From: Salsipaludibacter albus
GTDB lineage: Bacteria > Actinomycetota > Nitriliruptoria > Nitriliruptorales > Nitriliruptoraceae
Assembly: GCF_019798055.1 (NCBI RefSeq)
Contig: NZ_JAHOPH010000017.1
Location: 18,047-82,046, forward strand
Length of the DNA: 64,000 bases
Direction of reading: 5' to 3'
The position numbers and the translations under genes are program-made. Positions within the stretch are counted from its first letter, which is position 1. Every line of letters begins with the position of its first letter. Below the pieces are notes generated by a model. It searched no databases. It was not told the DNA's origin and saw nothing but the letters and a program-made list of their open reading frames with translations. Shown here piece by piece: positions 6,366 to 15,017 of this stretch.

Positions 6366-9326
6366 TCAGGCCAGGTCGTCGAGGAGGGCGAGGACGTCGT
6401 CGCCGTAGCGGTCGAGCTTGGTGGCGCCGACGCCGTGGCAGCGGGCCAGTTCGGCCGACGAGGTCGGGGCCGCCGCGGCGATCGCCTTGAGCGTGCGGTC
6501 GTTGAAGATGATGTAGGGCGGCATGCCCTGGTCGCGCGCCTGGTCGGTGCGCCACGCCCGCAGGGCCTGGAAGCGGTCCTCGGCCTCGGGGGTCAGCGCG
6601 TCCGGCTCGTCGACCGCCGCACCGGTCCCGGACAGCCGGTCCTGGCGCTGCTGGCGGTAGGCGTCCAGCCGGGACACCGAGGCGACCTCGCCGTCGCGTC
6701 GCGACCCCGGGCTGGTGGTGGTGCGACGGGGTCGGACCACTTTCGCCCGCTCGCCCTCCACCTCCACCTCCGTGTCGACCGACAGGTGGGCGGCCGCACC
6801 GTCGACGTCGACCACGACCCGGTCGGTCCCACCGGAACGCTCGACCCGTCGGACCACGACCTCGACGCCACCGGGGGCGGTCAGGACCGCGCCCGGCACC
6901 GCCTCGACCCGGCCGTCCACGACCCGCGGGGTGGACCGCTCGGGCAGGTCGTCGTCGTCGGCCGCCCGCTCGTCGGCCGCCCGTGACAGCTCGGCCACGA
7001 ACGGGGACAGGCCATTGCGGTCCCCGACGACCGCGACCGACTCGCGACACCGGGTCACCGCGACGTGGAACACGCGACGCTCCTCCTCGACGTCCTCGGC
7101 CAGCCGGTGCGGCATCAGCCCGTCGGTCGCGGCGTACACCACGACGTGGTCCCACTCCATGCCCTTGACCCGGTGCACGGTCGACAGGGTCACGCCGTCG
7201 TCGTCACCCGGCAGGGCCAGCTGGTCACGCAGCCACGGGCCGAAGTTGGCCGGGTCGGGCTCGAGCAGGGCGAGCTGGGCCAGCGCGTCGAGGTCGTCGC
7301 CGTGGCTGGAGCCCTCCGGCCGGGACCGCGACGCGTCCAGCGTGTCCATCGCCTCACCCAGCCCGATCCGGCTGCGGATCAGCTGGAGGCACGCGGCGGT
7401 CTCGGCCCCGTCGGTGATCGCGTCGGACAGGGCCTGGACGTCGTCGAGGTAGTCGTCCCAGCGTGTGGCGTGGGTGGTCGACAGCACCTCGGAGACGGTG
7501 CGCAGCCGGTCCATCGAGAACCGCCGTCCACGGAGGTGGTCCGACACCGCCGACTTGACCTTGCGCGACGGGCGGTTCAGCGTCTCGAAGATGTCGCTGC
7601 GCTGCATCCGTTCGGGGTCCAGCCCCAGCCGCAGGTAGGCCAGCGCGGTGCGGATCCCGGTCCGCTGCAGCACCCCGACGTCCAGCACCTTGGTGTGCGG
7701 GACGCCGTCGATCGCCAGCGACACCTGGACCGGCAGCAGGGTCGCGTTGACCCGCGCCAGCACCGCGACGTCGGTGGGTGCGGCACCGTCGGCCAGCCGG
7801 TCGGTCACGACCTCCACGGTGCGTGCCGCCATCGCCCCGGCGTCGACGGCGTGGACCTGCGGCGCGACCTCGGAGTGGTCCCGGCCGGCGCGGATCTGCT
7901 TGTCGACCCGGCGGCGGTTGTGGCCCAGCAGGGTCGCCACCTGGTCGACGACCGCCGGCGGGCAGCGGTAGTTGACCTCGAGCGGGTGGTCGCCGGCGCC
8001 GGGGAAGTCGGCCGCGAAGTCGATCAGGTAGTCCGGGTCGGCCCCCGCGTAGCCGTAGATCACCTGGTCGTCGTCCCCGACCCCGAACACCTGCAGCGAC
8101 GGGGACGCGACCAATCGCATCAGGAGGTGGAACGCCGGGGTGAGGTCCTGGAACTCGTCGACCAGCAGGTGGGTGCCCAGCCGCTGGGCCTGGGCCCGGA
8201 CGTCGGGGCGGGTCAGCAGCAGCTCGCAGGCCCGGAAGATCATCTCGTCGAAGTCGATCAGGTTGCGGCGGTCCAGCTCGGCGCGGTACTTGCCGAACGT
8301 GTCGTCGAACTCGTCGACCTCGAACGCGAGCCCCGCCGACAGCGGGTCGACCAGCCCGAGCCGGACCAGCCCCAGTGCGTCGAGGTAGGCCTGGAACGGG
8401 TCGGTGTTGGGGATCCGGGCGGTCCGCACCAGCCGGTCCAGGATCGAGCGCTGCTGGCCCTCGTCGATGAGCTCGCGACGCCCGTCCAGGTCACAGATCC
8501 ACTTGCCGAGGCTGTGGAAGGTCCGCACGCTGCGCCGCCCACCGGCGGCCACGCCCGGGACGTCGCCCAGCCGCTGGCGCATCTCGGCCGCGGCGCGGGT
8601 GTTGTAGGCCACGGCGGTGACCAGCGACGGCTCGTAGCCGCGGTCGGCCAGCAGGTGGCGCATCCGGGCGGTCAGCACGCGGGTCTTGCCCGAGCCGGCC
8701 GGCGCGATGATCCGGGCCGCCCCGCCGTCGTGCGCGACCGCCTCGCCCTGGTCCGCGGCCAGGTCGTCGCCGGCCGCGGTGGTCCCGAGCAGTCGCGGAC
8801 GTCCCTCCTGGATCGACTCGCGGTGCACCAGTCCGGTCGGGGCACCGTCGTCGCCGAGCCCGGCGACCGGGCCACGGGGTCCACCGTCGGCCCAGGCCAC
8901 CACGCCGTCGACGACCGCGTCCGCGTCCGGGGTGTCCTCGCCGCCGCGGCGACGCGCCAGCTCCCCGTGCCACCAGATCGGGTCGCCGGAGCGGGCGTCG
9001 TAGTTGTTGGCCCACACCAGGAAGTGGAGCCGCTCGCGCTCGAAGGTGAAGCCGTGGGGCAGCTCCCACGGGTCGCGCGTCTCGACCTCGGGCTCGCGCA
9101 GGCCGGCGTTGTCCGCGGCGAGCTCGACCACGACCGGCTCGCGACGTGCCCAGGCGAGGTGGAGCCGCGCGACCAGTGCTGACGGCGCGGCCACCGCGGC
9201 GTCGTCCACGACCAGTCGCGGGGCGTCCGCGGACGTGCCGGGCGGGGTCGGGGCACCCGGTGCGACCACGACGCCACGCCCCAGCGCCACGGGGCCGGGG
9301 TAGTGGGGATCGGGTTCGACGGGCAT
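6366..9326 (-). CDS. UvrD/Rep-family DNA helicase with HRDC domain
   Basis: About 986 residues. An unusual N-terminal domain of about 190 residues, absent from the shortest UvrD proteins, precedes a superfamily 1A helicase core. Visible motifs are Walker A APAGSGKT (about 210-217), VDEFQDLTPAF (motif II with DEFQD), GDDDQVIYGYAG (motif III), LEVNYRCP (motif IV), TVHRVKGMEWDHVVV (motif V) and VAVTRCRESVAVVG (motif VI). The C-terminus (about 905-985) has the pattern of an HRDC domain, including MPPYIIFNDRTLK. These proteins unwind DNA 3'-5' in repair. The ATG at 9326 was chosen; a GTG lies two codons upstream. The IS110 element sits immediately beyond its 3' end. Confidence 0.92.
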   Translation of the reverse strand: MPVEPDPHYPGPVALGRGVVVAPGAPTPPGTSADAPRLVVDDAAVAAPSALVARLHLAWARREPVVVELAADNAGLREPEVETRDPWELPHGFTFERERLHFLVWANNYDARSGDPIWWHGELARRRGGEDTPDADAVVDGVVAWADGGPRGPVAGLGDDGAPTGLVHRESIQEGRPRLLGTTAAGDDLAADQGEAVAHDGGAARIIAPAGSGKTRVLTARMRHLLADRGYEPSLVTAVAYNTRAAAEMRQRLGDVPGVAAGGRRSVRTFHSLGKWICDLDGRRELIDEGQQRSILDRLVRTARIPNTDPFQAYLDALGLVRLGLVDPLSAGLAFEVDEFDDTFGKYRAELDRRNLIDFDEMIFRACELLLTRPDVRAQAQRLGTHLLVDEFQDLTPAFHLLMRLVASPSLQVFGVGDDDQVIYGYAGADPDYLIDFAADFPGAGDHPLEVNYRCPPAVVDQVATLLGHNRRRVDKQIRAGRDHSEVAPQVHAVDAGAMAARTVEVVTDRLADGAAPTDVAVLARVNATLLPVQVSLAIDGVPHTKVLDVGVLQRTGIRTALAYLRLGLDPERMQRSDIFETLNRPSRKVKSAVSDHLRGRRFSMDRLRTVSEVLSTTHATRWDDYLDDVQALSDAITDGAETAACLQLIRSRIGLGEAMDTLDASRSRPEGSSHGDDLDALAQLALLEPDPANFGPWLRDQLALPGDDDGVTLSTVHRVKGMEWDHVVVYAATDGLMPHRLAEDVEEERRVFHVAVTRCRESVAVVGDRNGLSPFVAELSRAADERAADDDDLPERSTPRVVDGRVEAVPGAVLTAPGGVEVVVRRVERSGGTDRVVVDVDGAAAHLSVDTEVEVEGERAKVVRPRRTTTSPGSRRDGEVASVSRLDAYRQQRQDRLSGTGAAVDEPDALTPEAEDRFQALRAWRTDQARDQGMPPYIIFNDRTLKAIAAAAPTSSAELARCHGVGATKLDRYGDDVLALLDDLA

Positions 9327-9401
9327 GACCACCGCAGGGTAGGGGCCGGGTGTGCCCCGTCGATCATCGTCCGGGCCGGTGTCGACACGTCGACCACGGT
9401 C

Positions 9402-9451
9402 GTCGAGTGTGCGGTTCGGGGACGCGCGTGGCCGCGATCAGCACACTCGAC
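9402..9451. terminator. Perfect 11-bp inverted repeat between two minus-strand genes
   Basis: GTCGAGTGTGC (9402-9412) and GCACACTCGAC (9441-9451) form perfect arms around a 28-nt spacer. The repeat lies just past the stop codon of the beta-propeller gene and about 80 nt upstream of the helicase start. It could act as a terminator for the former or as a regulatory palindrome for the latter. There is no U-tract. Confidence 0.4.
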
Positions 9452-9463
9452 AGCGACGGACGG

Positions 9464-10822
9464 TCAGTCGGCGTCGTCGGCCGGTCGGAGTGCGACCAGC
9501 GCCGCACCGGGATCCTCACCCTGCTCGACCGCCTGCACCACGAGCAGGTCCGGATCGGTGACCGGGAAGGCGATCACCAGTCCGGCGGTGATCGGCGTGG
9601 TCCACGTGACCGACAGGTCCGGGTAGGCGTACAGGGCCAGGTCCGTGTCGTCCATGCCGTCGGTCGCGGCGAGCACGCCGACGTCGGTCGCGGCCACCGC
9701 CCCGAAGAAGAAGGCAGGGCTCGGTGGGGTCACGACGGTCGGGGGCTCGCCGGGCCGGGACAGCTCCAGCCGTTCGGTGCCGTCAGCCACGACCCAGAGC
9801 TGTCCGTCGACCTCCACCGCGTCCTGCAGCCCGGACTGCAGGGTGGCCCGCCGGGTCCCGTCGCCGTCCAGCAGGACGACACACGGGTTCGTCGAACCCC
9901 GGCACCCGCCCAGGGTCACGGCGACCTGCCCGTCCCCCCAGGCCTGGAGGTCCTGCACGTCGGTGTCGAACGACCGTGCCCACCGCTCGCCATCGTCCGG
10001 GCCCTGGCTGACCACCCGAGCGCCGTCGGCCGACACGACCTCGTCGCCGACCCGCAGCGGGTCGGTCCCGGTCGGGGCCTCGTCGTACACCACCTCACCG
10101 GCCGCGGTCTGGAGCTGGACCGAGCTGCCGGTCAGCACGACCATGTCGTTGCCGCGGGGACGGCACGACGGGGCCGGCTGGAGCCGGACGATCTGGCCAT
10201 CGGTCGGTCGGACCTGGCCGCACTGGCCATTGCCCGAGACGGCCAGGCGCCCATCGGGCATGGCCCATCCCTCGAAGCTGGCGTCGACCGGGAGCTCCCA
10301 CAGCTGCGCGCCGTCCTCCAGTGCGCGCCCCACCAGCCGGTCGGGCGTGACGGCGGTGCGGACCTGCTCGACCGCGATGGTCGTGCCACCGGTGACGACC
10401 GCGGTCACCTCGTCGTGTGCCGGCTCGTGCGCCCAGGCGACGTCGCCGGTCGCGACGTCGATCCCCCGCACCCGCCCACCGTCCGGGACCGCGTCGACGA
10501 CGACCAGCATGTCGCCGTGGCGCACCACCTGGCCCGTGCCGAACTCGAACGCCAGTGGCACCTGCCACGTGGCCTCCACCGGTCCGGTCGGGGCCGTCGG
10601 GAACGACGCGGTCACGTCGGACGGCGGACGGTCGGACGCCAGGGCGAGGACGAGCACGGCCCCGACGACCACGACCAGCACGGCGCCGAGCCACCATGCC
10701 CACGAGGGTGTGCCGGTCGGCCCGGGATGGTCGGTCGGTCCCGAGTCGACCTCCATCGGGTGCTCGTCGCCCGTGACACCGGCGACGTCCCGCCCCGACG
10801 TGGCGTCGGGCGTGTCCGTCAC
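9464..10822 (-). CDS. Membrane-anchored PQQ-like beta-propeller protein
   Basis: A 452-residue protein. A short cytoplasmic N-terminus is followed by one membrane segment at about 40-62 and then an extracytoplasmic region built of repeated strands. Examples are VRGIDVATGDVAWAHEP, GRALEDGAQLWELPV and a cysteine-bearing VTLGGCRGSTNPCVVLLD. This is the alternating pattern of PQQ-like or WD-type propellers. No catalytic residues are recognisable, so a scaffold or sensor role is likely. The GTG at 10822 was chosen because GGAGGAGG stands six bases upstream; longer in-frame sequence lacks coding character. It is divergent from the aldo/keto reductase and stands alone. Confidence 0.75.
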   Translation of the reverse strand: MTDTPDATSGRDVAGVTGDEHPMEVDSGPTDHPGPTGTPSWAWWLGAVLVVVVGAVLVLALASDRPPSDVTASFPTAPTGPVEATWQVPLAFEFGTGQVVRHGDMLVVVDAVPDGGRVRGIDVATGDVAWAHEPAHDEVTAVVTGGTTIAVEQVRTAVTPDRLVGRALEDGAQLWELPVDASFEGWAMPDGRLAVSGNGQCGQVRPTDGQIVRLQPAPSCRPRGNDMVVLTGSSVQLQTAAGEVVYDEAPTGTDPLRVGDEVVSADGARVVSQGPDDGERWARSFDTDVQDLQAWGDGQVAVTLGGCRGSTNPCVVLLDGDGTRRATLQSGLQDAVEVDGQLWVVADGTERLELSRPGEPPTVVTPPSPAFFFGAVAATDVGVLAATDGMDDTDLALYAYPDLSVTWTTPITAGLVIAFPVTDPDLLVVQAVEQGEDPGAALVALRPADDAD

Positions 10823-11004
10823 GTCCGCCTCCTCCGACACCGAGAGCCTACGACACGACACGAGGGTGACCAGGGCATCGCCGATGCGTCGACGGACCGT
10901 TGGTGGGCGTCGGCGCGGTGCGGGCGTCCGCACGTCATGGCATCCTCGACGTGGCGTGCCCGCTCGGGCGCGTTGCCGTGTCCACGAACCCAGAAAGCCC
11001 TCGC

Positions 11005-12057
11005 ATGCCCGAGTCCTCCTCGCCCTGGACGGCCGCCGACGACCGCTACGAGCAGCTGGAGTACCGGCGGACCGGGCGGTCCGGGCTGGACCTCCCCCCG
11101 GTGTCGCTGGGGCTGTGGCACAACTTCGGCGACGACCGCACGCTGGACGACCAGCGCGCCGTCCTGCGCGAGGCGTTCGACCTCGGCGTCACCCACTTCG
11201 ACCTGGCCAACAACTACGGCCCGCCCTACGGCTCGGCCGAGTCCAACTTCGGCCGGGTGCTGGCGACCGACTTCGCGCCCTACCGCGACGAGCTGGTGAT
11301 CTCGTCCAAGGCCGGCTGGGACATGTGGCCCGGCCCGTACGGATTCGGTGGGTCGCGCAAGTACCTGCTGTCCAGCCTCGACCAGAGCCTGGACCGGATG
11401 GGGCTCGACCACGTCGACATCTTCTACTCCCACCGTGCCGACGAGTCGACGCCGCTGGAGGAGACGATGGGCGCGCTGCACACCGCGGTGACCAGCGGGC
11501 GGGCGCTGTACGTCGGGATCTCGTCGTACTCACCGGAGCGCACCCGCGACGCGGCCGCGATCCTCGCCGACCTCGGGACGCCGCTGCTGATCCACCAGCC
11601 CAACTACTCGATGCTCAACCGCTGGATCGAGGACGAGCTGCTCGACACGCTCGAGGACGTCGGCGCGGGCTGCATCCCGTTCTCACCACTGGCCCAGGGG
11701 CTGCTGACCGACAAGTACCTCGACGGCATCCCGGAGGGGTCACGCGCCGCCCAGGACAAGTCGTTGGACGACGAGACCATGACCGAGCAGCTGCTGGAAC
11801 GGATCCGCGGGCTCAACGACCTCGCGTCCGACCGCGGCCAGACGCTGGCCCAGATGGCGATCGCGTGGACCCTGCGGGACCCACGCGTAACCAGCGCGCT
11901 GATCGGCGCGAGCAGCGTCGAACAGCTGCGTGACAACGTCGGCGCCGCGGACAACCTCGACTTCGCCGACGACGAGCTGGCCGCGATCGAGGACCTGCTG
12001 GCCGACCGCGCGGGCAGCGACGACGTCGACCTCTGGGCCGACTCCACCCGCATCTGA
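11005..12057 (+). CDS. Aldo/keto reductase (YghZ-like)
   Basis: A 350-residue TIM-barrel NAD(P)H-dependent oxidoreductase of the group that includes E. coli YghZ (L-glyceraldehyde 3-phosphate reductase) and potassium-channel beta subunits. The catalytic tetrad is readable: Asp66 and Tyr71 in HFDLANNYGPPYG, Lys102 in ISSKAGW and His143 in IFYSHRAD. The cofactor-binding C-terminal segment SALIGASSVEQLRDNV is present. The length fits the family. Reduction of small aldehydes or methylglyoxal-type compounds is likely; the physiological substrate is not determined by sequence. It is monocistronic and ends in a strong double hairpin. Confidence 0.9.
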   Translation: MPESSSPWTAADDRYEQLEYRRTGRSGLDLPPVSLGLWHNFGDDRTLDDQRAVLREAFDLGVTHFDLANNYGPPYGSAESNFGRVLATDFAPYRDELVISSKAGWDMWPGPYGFGGSRKYLLSSLDQSLDRMGLDHVDIFYSHRADESTPLEETMGALHTAVTSGRALYVGISSYSPERTRDAAAILADLGTPLLIHQPNYSMLNRWIEDELLDTLEDVGAGCIPFSPLAQGLLTDKYLDGIPEGSRAAQDKSLDDETMTEQLLERIRGLNDLASDRGQTLAQMAIAWTLRDPRVTSALIGASSVEQLRDNVGAADNLDFADDELAAIEDLLADRAGSDDVDLWADSTRI

Positions 12058-12104
12058 TCGACGAACCAGGCTCGTCGACCTCGGGACCGGCCCTGGTGGG
12101 CCGG
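12058..12104. terminator. Two adjacent perfect hairpins between convergent genes
   Basis: TCGACGA (12058-12064) pairs with TCGTCGA (12072-12078), and CCGGCCC (12087-12093) pairs with GGGCCGG (12098-12104) around a 4-nt loop. They lie directly after the aldo/keto reductase stop and before the 3' end of the convergent aspartate-rich gene. They probably serve as a bidirectional terminator. Confidence 0.65.
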
Positions 12105-12130
12105 CCCCGGGTGGGCGCGAATCCCGACCG

Positions 12131-12345
12131 TCAGTCGTCGTGGTCGTCGTCCTCGTCGTGGTCGTCGTCCCGATCGTGGTCCTCGTCCCGATCGTGGTCG
12201 TCGTCGCCATCCCGACGCCCCGATCGGTCGTCTCGGTCGTCGTCGTGGTCGTCGGAGTCCTTGCCGTGGTCGTCATCCCGGTCGTCGTGGTCGTCGTCCC
12301 TGCCGCGGTCGTCCCGGTCGTCGTCCGAGTCGTCGTCGGCATGCG
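12131..12345 (-). repeat. Low-complexity tract coding for DD(H/R)D units
   Basis: On the coding strand this tract is an irregular run of GAC/GAT, CAC and CGC codons, giving tandem DDHD, DRDD and DHDRD units. On the plus strand it appears as repeated GTCGTC/GTGGTC hexamers. It is a likely site of length variation by slippage. Confidence 0.7.
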
Positions 12346-12832
12346 CCTCGACCCGACGGTCGCGGACGCGGGCGCGCATCTCGCCGTCCTCCAGCTCGAC
12401 CTCCAGGTCGACCCGGTCGGTGCCGTGGCGGAAGGCCACCTCGACCTCGTCGCCGCGCGATTCCTCCACGAACACCTCCCAGCCGTCGATCGCGGACGTG
12501 TCGACCAGCTCCAGCACCACGCCGTCGCGGGTGACGCTGACCGTCCCGACCTCGGCGACGTCGAAGGTCTGGCCGTCGGTGGCGAAGGGGTCCGGTCCGG
12601 GGTCGGACGTGGCGGTGGCCGCGTCGTTGCTCGGGCTGTCGTCGGGGCTCGGGTCGTCGTCCGGGGCGAAGGGGTCGCCCTGTCGGTCGTCGGGCCCGTC
12701 GTCCTCGGGCGAGTCGTCGACCTGGGCCGCGGCCTGCACGTCGCCGTCGGACAGGGCCAGCGCCAGGCCGGCGCTGCCCACGACCAGCAGGCCGGCGGTG
12801 CCGACGGCCAAGAGGCTGGTGCGCGTCATCAT
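12131..12832 (-). CDS. Secreted protein with long Asp/His/Arg-rich tail
   Basis: A 233-residue protein with an N-terminal signal or anchor segment (MMTRTSLLAVGTAGLLVVGS), an acidic Pro/Ser linker and a small structured domain at about 85-165 (VAEVGTVSVTRDGVVLELVD, DGWEVFVEESRGDEVEVAF). The last 65 or so residues are almost only Asp, His and Arg. The structured part has a weak PepSY-like flavour, which I cannot confirm. Acidic/His-rich tails usually bind divalent cations. It lies downstream of the histidine kinase gene, on the same strand. Its promoter shares a 19-bp motif with the similar protein at 15018, so both look like targets of the two-component system. Confidence 0.75.
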   Translation of the reverse strand: MMTRTSLLAVGTAGLLVVGSAGLALALSDGDVQAAAQVDDSPEDDGPDDRQGDPFAPDDDPSPDDSPSNDAATATSDPGPDPFATDGQTFDVAEVGTVSVTRDGVVLELVDTSAIDGWEVFVEESRGDEVEVAFRHGTDRVDLEVELEDGEMRARVRDRRVEAHADDDSDDDRDDRGRDDDHDDRDDDHGKDSDDHDDDRDDRSGRRDGDDDHDRDEDHDRDDDHDEDDDHDD

Positions 12833-12873
12833 GGTGGTCTCCTCGGTTGGTGACCACACCGTCGCCCGGCTCG

Positions 12874-12913
12874 GGTCAAGCGCGCCTCCACGCGACCTCA
12901 AGAGCAGGTGAAG
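12874..12913 (-). promoter_or_regulatory. Direct-repeat motif upstream of the Asp-rich gene
   Basis: Reading toward the gene, CTTCACC (12913-12907) and CTTGAGG (12902-12896) are 11 bp apart, and CTTGACC (12880-12874) is 22 bp further on. The first two together form CTTCACCTGCTCTTGAGGT, which differs at two positions from the motif at 14968-14986. The 11-bp period is typical of OmpR/PhoB-family binding sites. The last unit also supplies a TTGACC -35 candidate. Confidence 0.65.
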
Positions 12914-12940
12914 TCGTCGGGAACGGCCGCGGACACACCC

Positions 12941-14212
12941 TCAGCGAGGGCTGTGACGAGGCAGGACCAGCTCGACACGGGCACCGACGCCCGCGTCCGG
13001 CGTACCCAGCACCACCCGACCACCCGCCTCCTCGGCCAGGCGCCGGCAGATGTCCAGTCCCAGCCCGGTGGAGCCGTCACCGGACCGCCCCCGCTCGACG
13101 AGGTCCGACGCGAACCCGGGCCCCGCGTCGTCCACCGTCAGCACGGCGCCGTCCGCCTCGGCGGCCACCGTGACCGTGAACGCGGTCGCGGCCGGGGTGT
13201 GGCGCAGCACGTTGACGACCAGCGCATCGACCGCGGCCGCCAGGTCGTCGGCGGACACCCCGACCACCACCGGGACCGTCGTGACGTCGGCCGTGACCGC
13301 CCGCCCCTCGTCCTCCGCCAGCGGGCCCCAGTAGTCCAGCCGCCCACGCACGACCGCGGCGAGGTCGGCGGGCCCTCGCCCCGCGGCGCCCGCACGGGCC
13401 TGGCGGATCATCTGGTCGACCGCGGCCTCCAGCCGGGCGAGGTCGGCGGCGAGCCGGTCGATGCCGGGGGCGTCGCCCATCGCCTCGAGGTCCAGCCGCA
13501 GCGCCGTGAGCGGGGTGCGCAGCCGGTGGGACAGGTCGGCGGCCCCCTCCCGCTCGGCGGTCAGCAGGTCGTCGATCGCGTCGGCCAACCCGTTCAGCGC
13601 GGTCGCGACGTCGGCGATCTCCGGTGGCCCGTCGACCGGGGCGCGGGTGTCACGTCGTCCGGTGGTCAGCTCGCGCGCGGCCGCGGCCACGCCGGCGACC
13701 GGTCGGGTGATCCGCAGCGCGAGCCGGTCGGCGAACAGGGTCGCTCCCACGACCAGTGCGAGGCCCAGCAGGCCGATCACGGCCCACGAGGCCGCGACCC
13801 CGGCACCCAGGCGATCCTCGGGCACGACCACCTGGACCACGCTGATGTCGTCGGCGCCGCCGATCGGGGTCACCAGCGCGATCCCCCCCGGCACGGGCAC
13901 GCGCGCACCCTGCCCGGCCTGGGCGCGGGCCAGCACGTCGTTGGGGATCGGCCCGGCGCCGACGGTGGTTCCGTCGGGCAGCACGACCGTGACCTCGCCG
14001 GCGTCGGCGACCGGTCCCAGTGCCAGGGCGGTCCGGACGGTGTCGGGGCCACCGTCGACCAGCGCCACGGCCATCAGGTCGGCGACCTGGCCGGCCTGGG
14101 CGAGCGCCCGCTCCTCGGCCAGCGTGGCGACCAGGAACCCCAGCGGGATGACGAAGGCCAGGACCACCATCGCCGTCGTGGCCGCCGCGACCACTGTCAG
14201 TTGGCGCCGCAC
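12941..14212 (-). CDS. Sensor histidine kinase
   Basis: 423 residues starting at a GTG five bases after the response regulator stop. Two membrane segments (about 8-32 and 140-162) bracket an extracytoplasmic domain of roughly 105 residues rich in Val, Ala and Gly. HAMP-like and dimerisation regions follow, with the phosphoacceptor His229 in DLSHRLRTPLTAL. The ATP-binding domain shows VVNVLRHTP (N box), VDDAGPGFA (G1) and GSTGLGLDICRRL (G2). All key residues are present. The partner is the OmpR-type regulator directly upstream. The signal is unknown; the flanking secreted acidic proteins hint at an envelope or cation cue. Confidence 0.92.
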   Translation of the reverse strand: MRRQLTVVAAATTAMVVLAFVIPLGFLVATLAEERALAQAGQVADLMAVALVDGGPDTVRTALALGPVADAGEVTVVLPDGTTVGAGPIPNDVLARAQAGQGARVPVPGGIALVTPIGGADDISVVQVVVPEDRLGAGVAASWAVIGLLGLALVVGATLFADRLALRITRPVAGVAAAARELTTGRRDTRAPVDGPPEIADVATALNGLADAIDDLLTAEREGAADLSHRLRTPLTALRLDLEAMGDAPGIDRLAADLARLEAAVDQMIRQARAGAAGRGPADLAAVVRGRLDYWGPLAEDEGRAVTADVTTVPVVVGVSADDLAAAVDALVVNVLRHTPAATAFTVTVAAEADGAVLTVDDAGPGFASDLVERGRSGDGSTGLGLDICRRLAEEAGGRVVLGTPDAGVGARVELVLPRHSPR

Positions 14213-14216
14213 GTCG

Positions 14217-14906
14217 TCAGTCCTCGGTCGGCGCGACCAGCTTGACGCCGACGCCCCGGACGGTGTGGAGGTAGCGCGGTTCCGCGGCGGTCTCCCCGAG
14301 CTTGCGTCGCAGCCAGGACAGGTGCACGTCGACGGTCTTGTCGGCACCGCCCAGGGGCTGCTGCCAGACCTCGGTCAGCAGCTCGCGGCGGCTGACCACC
14401 TCGCCCGCCCGACCCGCCAGGTGCGCGAGCAGGTCGAACTCGAGGCGGGTGAGATCGAGCTCGTCGCCGTCGAGGGTCGCGACCCGCCCGCGGGGGTCGA
14501 TGTGCAGTCCGCCGACGTCGATCGGTCCCGGACGGGTGCTCGCGGTCCCGACGCGGCGCAGGACGGCTCGGATCCGTGCGTCCAGCTGGGCTGCCGAGAA
14601 GGGCTTGACGAGGTAGTCGTCCGCGCCGGCGTCGAGGATCCGGACGATCTCCTCCTCGCCGTCCCGTGCGGTGGCGACGACCACCGGGGCATCGCTGAGC
14701 CCGCGGAACATCGCCAGCCAGCGCTCGCCGTCGACGTCGGGGAGGCCGAGGTCCAGCACGACGACCTCGGGCGGGTCGTCGATCGCGCGCTCGAGGGCGG
14801 GCATGCCGGCGGCCTCGGCCAGGACGGCATGGCCACGGTCCGTCAGCGCCCGGACCAGCGAGCTGCGGATCCGGGCGTCGTCCTCGACGAGCAGCACGTG
14901 CGCCAT
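14217..14906 (-). CDS. OmpR/PhoB-family response regulator
   Basis: 229 residues. The receiver domain has the acidic pair Asp9/Asp10, the phospho-acceptor Asp52 in VVLDLGLPDVDG, a Thr/Ala switch region (ATARD) and Lys101 in DYLVKPF. The C-terminal winged helix (about 130-225) ends in the family's TVDVHLSWLRRKLGE and YLHTVRGVGVKL signatures. It is the first gene of a two-gene operon with the histidine kinase. The intergenic region upstream, shared with the divergent aspartate-tailed protein gene, contains an 11-bp-spaced direct repeat suited to this family. Autoregulation together with control of the neighbour is likely. Confidence 0.95.
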   Translation of the reverse strand: MAHVLLVEDDARIRSSLVRALTDRGHAVLAEAAGMPALERAIDDPPEVVVLDLGLPDVDGERWLAMFRGLSDAPVVVATARDGEEEIVRILDAGADDYLVKPFSAAQLDARIRAVLRRVGTASTRPGPIDVGGLHIDPRGRVATLDGDELDLTRLEFDLLAHLAGRAGEVVSRRELLTEVWQQPLGGADKTVDVHLSWLRRKLGETAAEPRYLHTVRGVGVKLVAPTED

Positions 14907-14945
14907 GGGGGGAGCCTACGAGCGTCCCGGACCCGGAGCGTCCGG

Positions 14946-14986
14946 CTTGACGACCTCCCAAGCCGGGCTTAACCCGCTCTTGAGGT
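14946..14986 (+). promoter_or_regulatory. Direct-repeat motif between regulator and Asp-tailed gene
   Basis: CTTGACG (14946), CTTAACC (14968) and CTTGAGG (14979) are spaced 22 and 11 bp apart. CTTAACCCGCTCTTGAGGT (14968-14986) matches, at 17 of 19 positions, the motif upstream of the other aspartate-rich gene and has the same orientation to its gene. The position 32 bp before the ATG suits an activator overlapping the -35 region. Confidence 0.65.
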
Positions 14987-15017
14987 GGACGGCGGGGCGA
15001 TGCGGCACGCTGGCGCC

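Noticed and set aside
7065..9182. Very long plus-strand frame opposite the helicase gene
   Set aside because: It is antisense to a gene with all superfamily 1 helicase motifs; its composition is Val/Gly/Arg/Gln-rich without domains.
12131..12345. Possible CRISPR-like or satellite repeat from regular GTCGTC/GTGGTC units
   Set aside because: The period is short, there are no spacers, and the tract is in frame as Asp/His/Arg codons of a secreted protein.
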